From positions 1 to 9,303 of the forward strand of contig JAGNPP010000083.1 in assembly GCA_017989575.1 (NCBI GenBank): a stretch of DNA of 9,303 nt. Reading direction: 5' to 3'. Positions 1 to 6,400 of the stretch are shown here, in pieces. Positions within the stretch are counted from its first letter, which is position 1; each line of letters begins with the position of its first letter. The notes below the pieces were generated by a model. It worked only from the letters and a program-made list of their open reading frames with translations, was not told where the DNA came from and did no database searches. Origin of the DNA: Chryseobacterium sp. (GTDB taxonomy: Bacteria > Bacteroidota > Bacteroidia > Flavobacteriales > Weeksellaceae). The position numbers were made by a program, and so were the translations under genes.

Positions 1-89
1 GGTTTCTTACAGTTGTAAAACAGTTTCAATATTGTTTCACGGTCTGCTTCAATTTACTGATTGTATTTTTTCATTAATGAAAATTTTAA
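1..89. other. Left flank downstream of tex, no gene seen
   Basis: A/T-rich sequence after the stop codon of the leftward tex gene. I see no supportable coding region or RNA gene, although a gene could enter from beyond the left edge. The only structure is the short A/T-rich palindrome listed separately. Confidence 0.5.
68..83 (-). terminator. Weak A/T-rich palindrome after tex
   Basis: TTTTCATTAATGAAAA is a perfect 16-bp palindrome starting 7 bp past the tex stop codon in the direction of transcription. It could fold into a short stem at the end of the tex mRNA. With only one G/C pair per arm and no spare loop bases it would be a weak terminator, and it may be a chance A/T palindrome. Confidence 0.25.
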
Positions 90-2213
90 TTAAATAATCA
101 TCGTCAGTTGAATCCTTTTCCTCGCTTCATCCACTTCCACCACTTTCACCTGGACGTGCTGATGAAGCTTTACCACTTCATTTACATCTGAGACAAAACC
201 GTCTTTCAATTGTGAGATATGAACGAGTCCACTTTCTTTGATTCCCAAATCTACGAAACAGCCGAAAGCCGTGATGTTGTTCACGATGCCTGGAAGTATC
301 ATTCCAGGGCTGAGGTTTTTAATTGATTTTACATTCGGGTCAAATTCGAAGACTTTTGCGACTTTTCTTGGGTCCAATCCTGGCTTTTCCAGTTCTTTCA
401 AGATGTCTTTGATTCCCAATATTCCAATCTCATTGGTGATATATTTTTCAGGATCAATGAGCGCAATTTTTTCTTTATTAGAAATTAATTCTTCAGTATT
501 CAAGCCAAGATCTTTCGCCATTTTCTCAATCGTCTTGTAGGCTTCTGGATGAACCGCAGAATTATCCAGCGGATTTTTAGCATTTTTGATTCTTACGAAT
601 GCGGCTGCTTGTTGGTAAGCTTTTTCGCCGAGTCTAGGCACTTTTTTAAGTTCTTTTCTTTCTCTGAATGCGCCATTTTCTGTGCGGTAATTCACGATGT
701 TCTCAGCCATTTTCTCTCCGATTCCGGAAACGTAACTTAATAGCGATTTGCTCGCAGTGTTAAGATTTACACCAACCGAGTTCACAGAACGGATGACGGT
801 GTTATCCAGTTCTTCTTTAAGTTTGGTCTGGTCCACATCGTGCTGGTATTGCCCCACACCAATCGACTTTGCATCTATCTTCACAAGTTCTGCCAACGGA
901 TCTGCCAATCTTCGTCCGATGGAAACTGCGCCTCGTACTGTGACATCATAATTTGGGAACTCGTCTCGGGCAATTTTGCTTGCGGAGTAGATTGATGCTC
1001 CGGCTTCTGAAACCACAAAAACTTGAATTGGTTTATCAAAAGCGATTTTCTTGATGAAGAATTCCGTTTCTCGTCCAGCCGTCCCGTTTCCGATAGAAAT
1101 GGCCTGGATGTTATAGGCATTAACCATCGAGCGGATTTTCTTCATCGCCATACCTGTTTCGTTTTGTGGCGCGTGTGGATAGATGGTTTCGTTGTTTAGC
1201 AAATCGCCTTTTTCATCCAGACACACTACTTTGCAACCGGTTCTGAATCCTGGGTCGATTGCTAAAATTCTTTTTTCTCCCAAGGGTGAGGCCAATAACA
1301 ATTGCTGAAGATTCTCCGAGAAAACCTCAATGGCTTTGATGTCTGCTTTTTCTTTTGCTTCCTGCAAAGCTTCGTTGGAAATGGCGGGTTCCAACAGTCT
1401 TTTGTAGGAATCTGCAATCGCGAGTTCTATTTGTTTGATCGTGGAATTGTTGCTTTTGATGACGGCATTTTCCATCATTTCAAGAGCCTCCTCTTTATCA
1501 ATATCGACAGAAACCTTCACAAAACCTTCATTCTCTGCGCGGAGCATTGCCAACAATCTGTGGCTTGGAATTTTGTTCAACGCTTCCTGCCATTCAAAAT
1601 ATTGGGAGAATTTTTGCGCCGATTCATCTTCTTTTTTAGCTTTTACAACTTTCGAAGTAATAATCGCTTTTCGTTCAAAAAGTCGTCGAAGGTTTTTTCG
1701 GATGTAGAGATTCTCATTGATCCATTCTGCCATGATGTCTCTTGCGCCTTGCAAGGCTTCTGCTTCGTCGACTACATCTTTGGTGAGGTATTTAGAAGCC
1801 AGGAATTCCACATCGTCATTGCGTTGGCTCATAATGATTTTTGCCAATGGTTCCAAGCCTTTTTCTCTGGCTGTATCGGCTTTGGTTTTCTTCCGTTTTT
1901 TATAAGGTAAATAGAAATCTTCCAGCTCCTGAAGGTCAAAACTCTGCTCTATTTTTTGTTTGAGCTCAGGAGTCAGTGCATTTTGCTCTTCGATGGATTT
2001 CAGAATGCTTTCTTTCCGTTTCGTGATCTCATCGAATTGTTTATTTAATTTGAAAATATTCTCAATAGCTACTTCATCCAAATTACCAGTTCTGTCTTTG
2101 CGGTAACGGGCAATGAAAGGAATGGTGCAGTCTTCTGACAAAAGTTGAAGCGTGCTGTCTATGCTTTTGGTGGGTATATTTAGTTGTTTCTGGATATATT
2201 CTGAAGACGTCAT
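90..2213 (-). CDS. Tex/YhgF-family S1 RNA-binding protein
   Basis: Complete protein of 707 residues in the usual Tex size range. Tex proteins are cytoplasmic nucleic-acid-binding factors linked to transcription and RNA metabolism; their exact biochemical role is unsettled. Visible domains in order: a helical Tex N-terminus with IPFIARYRKD near residue 32; a YqgF/RNase H-like fold starting at RILAIDPGFRTG, with the Asp at residue 320; helix-hairpin-helix segments at about 480-560 (VSGIGEKMAENIV and a second HhH); and a C-terminal S1 domain at about 636-704 (GIVNNITAFGCFVDLG, then SGLVHISQL). The ATG at 2211-2213 gives the normal family N-terminus. The gene points away from the CRISPR-Cas locus and is probably core-genome DNA marking the left boundary of the accessory region. 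Codon use and base composition look ordinary. Confidence 0.97.
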   Translation of the reverse strand: MTSSEYIQKQLNIPTKSIDSTLQLLSEDCTIPFIARYRKDRTGNLDEVAIENIFKLNKQFDEITKRKESILKSIEEQNALTPELKQKIEQSFDLQELEDFYLPYKKRKKTKADTAREKGLEPLAKIIMSQRNDDVEFLASKYLTKDVVDEAEALQGARDIMAEWINENLYIRKNLRRLFERKAIITSKVVKAKKEDESAQKFSQYFEWQEALNKIPSHRLLAMLRAENEGFVKVSVDIDKEEALEMMENAVIKSNNSTIKQIELAIADSYKRLLEPAISNEALQEAKEKADIKAIEVFSENLQQLLLASPLGEKRILAIDPGFRTGCKVVCLDEKGDLLNNETIYPHAPQNETGMAMKKIRSMVNAYNIQAISIGNGTAGRETEFFIKKIAFDKPIQVFVVSEAGASIYSASKIARDEFPNYDVTVRGAVSIGRRLADPLAELVKIDAKSIGVGQYQHDVDQTKLKEELDNTVIRSVNSVGVNLNTASKSLLSYVSGIGEKMAENIVNYRTENGAFRERKELKKVPRLGEKAYQQAAAFVRIKNAKNPLDNSAVHPEAYKTIEKMAKDLGLNTEELISNKEKIALIDPEKYITNEIGILGIKDILKELEKPGLDPRKVAKVFEFDPNVKSIKNLSPGMILPGIVNNITAFGCFVDLGIKESGLVHISQLKDGFVSDVNEVVKLHQHVQVKVVEVDEARKRIQLTMII

Positions 2214-2230
2214 TTCTTAATTTTGAATAG

Positions 2231-2238
2231 CGAAATTA
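2231..2238 (-). promoter_or_regulatory. Possible -7 box for tex
   Basis: Read on the minus strand this is TAATTTCG, a 7-of-8 match to the Bacteroidota -7 consensus TAnnTTTG, about 18 bp upstream of the tex ATG. No good TTG/TTTG -33 element lies at the expected distance, so this is a weak call. Confidence 0.25.
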
Positions 2239-2329
2239 CTCTTTTTAGAAAGAAAATAAGGTGGCCGTATTTATCTTTTTTGATTTTTTAAAAAGTCAGT
2301 CTTCAGGTACATTAAATCTAATGACTTTC

Positions 2330-2373
2330 TTCGGGTCTTGTTCGGGCATCCTTCGGATCGGCTTCGGAAAAAA
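2330..2373 (+). repeat. Four TTCGG units at exact 11-bp spacing
   Basis: TTCGG begins at 2330, 2341, 2352 and 2363, a strict 11-bp period close to one helical turn. The last two units form the left arm of the palindrome at 2351-2400, and two reverse-complement CCGAA units in the right arm are also 11 bp apart. The unit interiors differ (TTCGGGTCTTG, TTCGGGCATCC). This is a degenerate tandem repeat or a phased set of binding sites; no function is assigned. Confidence 0.7.
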
Positions 2374-2400
2374 CCTCTTTTTTCCGAAGCCGATCCGAAG
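2351..2400. repeat. Perfect palindrome, 23-bp arms, 4-bp loop
   Basis: The left arm 2351-2373 (starting CTTCGGATCGGCTTCGG, ending in six A) is the exact reverse complement of the right arm 2378-2400; the loop is CCTC at 2374-2377. As RNA it would form a very stable hairpin on either strand. No T-run follows on either strand, and both neighbouring genes diverge from it, so an ordinary end-of-gene terminator is unlikely. It could be a REP/MITE-like interspersed element, a leader structure of the DUF6266 transcript, or a cruciform/protein-binding site. Confidence 0.9.
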
Positions 2401-2430
2401 AAAAGTGGTAGTTGATCCAAAGGATTGCCG

Positions 2431-2490
2431 GAAATACCAGTCAATTATATTCAATGGCGGTCATAGGCGGTCAATACCGGTCAGGGGTGT
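2431..2490 (+). repeat. Degenerate 10-bp tandem repeat with TCA at each start
   Basis: From 2441, five successive 10-bp units each begin with TCA; typical units are TCAATGGCGG (2451) and TCAATACCGG (2471). A sixth, more divergent unit, GAAATACCAG, precedes them at 2431. GGTCA therefore recurs at 2459, 2469 and 2479 on one face of the helix. The array ends about 57 bp before the DUF6266 start codon. It could be an operator array for that gene, an iteron-like element or a simple slippage repeat. Confidence 0.7.
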
Positions 2491-2547
2491 ACAAGGGATG
2501 CTTTTGTGTGATACCTTAGCCTTACCAAACTTTAAAAATTATTAATT

Positions 2548-3189
2548 ATGGCAACATTCAACAAAGGAATCCTTGGTGGATTCTCCGGAAAAGTAGGAAC
2601 CGTAGTGGGCGCCAACTGGCGTGGCAAAGACATTATGCGAAGTCTGCCAAAACCATCACAAAAAGAGCCTACCGAGAAGCAACTTCTGCAACAGGCAAAG
2701 TTTAAACTGGCGGTGTCTTTTCTGCAACCGCTAAAAACCATCCAGTCCCAATATTTTGGGTCGGGTAGTGGTGTGAAATCCCGAGTGAATCTTGCAACCT
2801 CGTACACCATCAATGAAGCGATGCAGGTGGTGGCAGGTGTTCTGGAGCTTATGTACAATAAAGTTCTCATTACCAAAGGCGAACTCACGGGGTTTCAAAA
2901 TGCTGTTTTAAACACACAAGTTGGAGGTGTTTTGGATGTGGAATGGGAAGACAACAGTACACAAGGCAATGCCTCGGCAACGGATGAGGTGAGCCTGGTC
3001 TGCTATTGCAAAGACTTGAAAGATTTTCAGATTTTTGAAAGCATTGTGATGCGCTCCGACCTAATCGCAGGTGTCACGCTCCCGAGTTTCTGCATTGGAA
3101 AGTCAGTGGAGGTCTGGGCGTTCCTCAACACCGAGAAGAGGACCTTTGCGAGTAACAGTTTTTATCTGGGGGAGCACACAGTGCTTTAG
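2548..3189 (+). CDS. DUF6266-like protein, function unknown
   Basis: Complete 213-residue protein. The N-terminus MATFNKGILGGFSGKVG followed by a VVGANWRGKD segment (residues 18-27) and RSLP is what I recognise as the DUF6266 signature, a family known to me mainly from Bacteroidota with members of roughly this size and no established function. The remainder is predicted beta-rich, with an acidic segment near residues 130-145 (VEWEDN, then a Ser/Thr/Asn-rich stretch) and cysteines near 150. I see no signal peptide, membrane helix or catalytic motif. The ATG follows an A/T-rich leader without a Shine-Dalgarno sequence, as usual in flavobacteria. The gene stands alone between the structured intergenic region and an intrinsic terminator, and is convergent with the tracrRNA. 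It is G+C-richer than cas9. There is no sequence evidence that it belongs to the CRISPR-Cas system. Confidence 0.8.
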   Translation: MATFNKGILGGFSGKVGTVVGANWRGKDIMRSLPKPSQKEPTEKQLLQQAKFKLAVSFLQPLKTIQSQYFGSGSGVKSRVNLATSYTINEAMQVVAGVLELMYNKVLITKGELTGFQNAVLNTQVGGVLDVEWEDNSTQGNASATDEVSLVCYCKDLKDFQIFESIVMRSDLIAGVTLPSFCIGKSVEVWAFLNTEKRTFASNSFYLGEHTVL

Positions 3190-3196
3190 AATGAAG

Positions 3197-3223
3197 AATC
3201 CACTTGAGAGAGTGGATTTTTTT
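3197..3223 (+). terminator. Intrinsic terminator of the DUF6266-like gene
   Basis: AATCCACT (3197-3204) pairs with AGTGGATT (3211-3218) around the loop TGAGAG, and an uninterrupted T-run (3217-3223) follows. It begins 7 bp after the stop codon. It closes rightward transcription before the oppositely oriented tracrRNA gene. Confidence 0.9.
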
Positions 3224-3239
3224 GTTCTATTAAGGTAAT

Positions 3240-3264
3240 AAAAAAAGGCGAGTTGCCCCGCCTT
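3240..3264 (-). terminator. Intrinsic terminator of the tracrRNA
   Basis: On the minus strand AAGGCG (3264-3259) pairs with CGCCTT (3250-3245) around GGGCAACT, and the T-run continues to 3240. This is the 3'-terminal hairpin of the tracrRNA as well as its transcription stop. Confidence 0.9.
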
Positions 3265-3309
3265 GAATGTTTTCACAACGGAATAATCCTTATTGTGAAT
3301 TGCTTTCGG
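3240..3309 (-). ncRNA. tracrRNA of the type II-C system
   Basis: Predicted RNA of about 70 nt read leftward. Its 5' part, GAAAGCAATTCACAA (minus strand of 3307-3293), is an exact complement of positions 2-16 of the minus-strand CRISPR repeat; a G:U pair at repeat position 1 extends the duplex to 16 bp. The next segment, TAAGGATTATTCCGTT, closely resembles the conserved nexus region of known Cas9 tracrRNAs (compare AATAAGGCTAGTCCGTTA of S. pyogenes). A linker and the GGCG/CGCC terminator hairpin with a U-tract follow. It lies about 100 bp upstream of cas9 and divergent from it. The 5' end is inferred from the -7 box at 3313-3320; the true start could differ by a few bases. Its role is to anneal to pre-crRNA repeats, create the substrate for processing and anchor the guide in Cas9. 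A possible alternative internal fold is described in the findings. Confidence 0.92.
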
Positions 3310-3312
3310 ATA

Positions 3313-3320
3313 CAAATGTA
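3313..3320 (-). promoter_or_regulatory. -7 box of the tracrRNA promoter
   Basis: The minus strand reads TACATTTG, a full match to the Bacteroidota -7 consensus TAnnTTTG. Initiation a few bases downstream, near 3308, would start the RNA directly at the anti-repeat. No clear TTG -33 element is present at the expected distance (around 3338-3344). Confidence 0.7.
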
Positions 3321-3342
3321 AATATTAATTATTTAATCACTT

Positions 3343-3356
3343 TACGGTTTTCCGTA
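3343..3356. promoter_or_regulatory. Small dyad between tracrRNA and cas9
   Basis: TACGG (3343-3347) and CCGTA (3352-3356) flank TTTT. The dyad lies in the about 100-bp divergent region that must hold both the tracrRNA and cas9 promoters, at about the -33 position for the tracrRNA. It might be an operator, or a chance short inverted repeat. Confidence 0.3.
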
Positions 3357-3411
3357 TTTATATGAAATAATTTCTATTTAATTTTAGGAAATTCAAATAA
3401 ACTAGATAGTG

Positions 3412-6400
3412 ATGGTAAAAAATATACTTGGATTGGACTTGGGAGTTGCCTCAATAGGATGGGCTTATGTTCAGGAAGATGATAAAAATTCTGAGAATAA
3501 TAAAATCATCAAGTTGGGTGTTCGCGTGAATCCTCTGACTGTTGATGAGCAAATTAATTTTGAAAAAGGAAAACCAATTACTACTAATGCCAGTAGAACT
3601 TTAGCAAGAAGCGGAAGAAGAAATCTTCAAAGATTCAAGCTGAGGAGAGCTAATCTTATTGATGTTTTGAAGAAAGGAAATATTCTTAAAGAAGGAGATT
3701 TGCTTGCAGAAGTCGGGAAGAATTCTACATTTCAAACACAGAAATTAAGAGCGAAATCTGCGAAAGAGAAAATTGAACTTTCAGATTTTGTGAGGGTTTT
3801 ACTCATAATCAATAAAAAACGAGGCTACAAAAGCAGTAGAAAAGCAAAGAACGAAGATGAAGGACAAATTGTTGACGGAATGGCGGTTGCAAAAAAAATA
3901 TATGAAGATAACCTGACTCCGGGAGAATATTCTTATCAACTTTTATTGGAAGGGAAGAAGCAGTTACCTGATTTTTACCGTTCCGATTTACAATCTGAAT
4001 TTGACAAAATTTGGAAATTTCAAAAGCAATTTAATCCTGAAATCTTTAATGGTGAGCTTTATAAGGCATTAGAAGGAAAGAATAAAAACGCAACTTGGAA
4101 GATTTTAGAAATACCATTTACTTTAGTTGGTATTAAACAAATAGGAACTTTACAGGAGAAAAAAATAGAAAAATATCTTTGGAGAAGTGAAGCTTTAAAA
4201 AAGCAATTGGATTTTGAAAGTTTAGCGATAGTACTTCAAGAGATTAATAGTAATCTGAATAATTCCAGCGGTTATCTCGGCGCAATCAGTGATAGAAGTA
4301 AAGAATTATATTTCAACAATGAGACTGTTGGCGAGTATCTCTATCAGCAACTTAAAGCAAGTCCACATACAAAACTTAAAAATCAGGTTTTTTACAGACA
4401 GGATTATTTGGATGAATTTGAAAAAATATGGGAAACCCAGTCTCAATATCATAAAGAATTAACAAAAGAATTAAAAGATGAAGTTCGGGATGTCGTTATT
4501 TTTTATCAACGAAAACTTAAATCTCAGAAAGGTTTAATCAGTATTTGTGAGTTTGAGAATAGGGAAATCGAGATTACAGAAAACGGAAAAACTAAAAAGA
4601 AAGTTGTAGGTTTAAAGGTTGCTCCAAAGTCGTCTCCATTATTTCAGGAGTTTAAAATTTGGCAGGTTCTGAATAATCTGCAGTTTCAAAATTTGGAATC
4701 CAAAGAGATTTTTCCAATTGCTTTAGAGTTTAAACAATCAATTTTTGATGAAGTTAATATCAAGGGAAGACTTTCTGCAAAGGAAGTTTTAGATATGATG
4801 GGTTATTCTGGTAAAGAATGGAAAACTAATTTTAAAGATATTGAAGGTAATAATACCAATGAAAATTTATACACTGCTTACCTGAGAATTATAGCCAATA
4901 AAGGAATAGAGTTTCCAAAAGAATTTAAACTAACTATTGAGGATGAAATTAAGGTTTCTAAGGTTCATTCTTCTGCAGAAATCATAAAAATATTTGTCAA
5001 AGAAAAACTGTCCGAGTTAGGAATCACTACATCCATATTAGATTTTAATCCAGAATTGGACGGAACTGATTTTGAGAAGCAAAGTTCCTATCAGCTTTGG
5101 CATTTGTTGTATTCTTACGAAGGTGATGATTCTCCTTCCGGAAACGAAAAGCTGTATGAGCTTTTGGAGAAAAAATTTGGCTTTAAAAAAGAACATTCCA
5201 AAGTATTGGCGGAAATTGGTTTCCCGCAAAATTATGGAAGCTTGAGTTCTAAGGCGATGCGAAAGATTATTACTCATTTAAAAGCTGGGTTTTCATACGG
5301 AGGAAGAAAAGATAAGCCTGATGAACCAAGCGCTTGCGAATTTGCAGGATATAATAGTCATTCTAAAAATTCATTAACAAAGGAACAACTTGAGGATAGA
5401 GTTTTGAAAGAGCAATTAGAGATTCTTCCTAAAAATTCTCTAAGAAACCCTGTAGTTGAAAAGATTCTGAATCAAATGATAAATTTGGTAAATGAAGTAT
5501 CAAAAGAATATGGAAGACCAGACGAAATAAGAATTGAACTTGCGCGAGAGCTAAAAAATAATGCAGAGGAACGTGCAAATATGACTTCTGAAATTAGTAA
5601 AGCGACAATACAGCATCAGAAATATGCGGAAGTTTTACAGAGAGAATTCGGAATAAAATCGCCTTCCAGAAATGATATTATCAGGTATAAATTATACTTG
5701 GAATTATCTAATAATGGTTATAAGGATTTGTACACAGATACTAAAATTGAAAGAGAAAATCTATTTACAGATAAATATGACATTGACCATATTATTCCAC
5801 AATCCCGTTTCTTTGATGACAGTTTTTCAAATAAAGTTTTAGTTCCAAGAGGTGCAAATCTTAAAAAAGGAAATTTTACAGCATTTGATTATTTGGAGAT
5901 TGAAGGTAAAGAACAACTCGAAAAATTTCTTAATACCATCAAAGATTTGTTTGATAAAAGTATAATTTCTAAAGCTAAATTTGAAAAACTTCAGAAAAAA
6001 GGTGTTGATATAGGCGATGGTTTTATAGAAAGAGATTTACGTAATACGCAATATATTGCTAAAAAGGCAAAAGAAATTCTTTTTGGAATTACCAATTCTG
6101 TAGTTCCTACAACAGGAAGAATTACTGATAAGCTACGTGAAGATTGGAATCTTGTAAATACAATGAAAGAACTTAATTTGGAAAAATACAGAAAATTAGG
6201 TTTGACGGAAACGGTTATTAATTCTAAGGGAGAAGAAAAACAGAGAATCATTGATTGGACCAAAAGAAATGACCATCGCCATCACGCAATGGATGCTTTG
6301 ACAATTGCTTTTACGACGCATAACCATATTCAGTATTTGAATTATCTCAATGCAAGGAAAGATGAAAACCACAAACAGCATAAAGTGATTTCAAATATCG

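Larger units (their letters stand above)
2214..2547. other. Structured divergent intergenic region
   Basis: This 334-bp stretch lies between the divergent starts of tex and the DUF6266-like gene. An open frame at 2261-2545 reads straight through the palindrome and both phased repeat series and resembles no protein I know, so I treat the region as non-coding. It contains, in order: an A/T-rich part next to tex, a TTCGG series with 11-bp spacing, a perfect long palindrome, a TCA series with 10-bp spacing, and an A/T-rich leader (TTTAAAAATTATTAATT) before the DUF6266 start. No clear TAnnTTTG promoter for the rightward gene was found; TACCTTAG in the line beginning 2461 is a partial match. Confidence 0.6.

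Noticed and set aside
1302..1910. 202-codon open frame antisense to tex
   Set aside because: It lies fully inside the well-supported tex gene and is Phe/Cys-rich, as expected from reading the opposite strand of Glu/Lys-rich coding DNA.
2351..2400. The long palindrome as a rho-independent terminator
   Set aside because: No T-run follows on either strand, and neither adjacent gene ends there; both start on either side of it.
2261..2545. 94-codon open frame on the plus strand between tex and the DUF6266 gene
   Set aside because: It reads through a perfect palindrome and two phased repeat series, gives no recognisable protein features, and ends just before the DUF6266 start. It is better explained as repeat-derived open sequence.
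3103..3315. 70-codon minus-strand open frame across the 3' end of the DUF6266 gene and the tracrRNA
   Set aside because: It overlaps two terminators and the tracrRNA and its sequence is low in complexity; it is a shadow frame.
6312..6321. 10-base match (TTTACGACGC) between the second spacer and cas9, possible self-targeting
   Set aside because: Only 10 of 30 bases match and the match breaks on both sides, including the PAM-proximal part; this is expected by chance.
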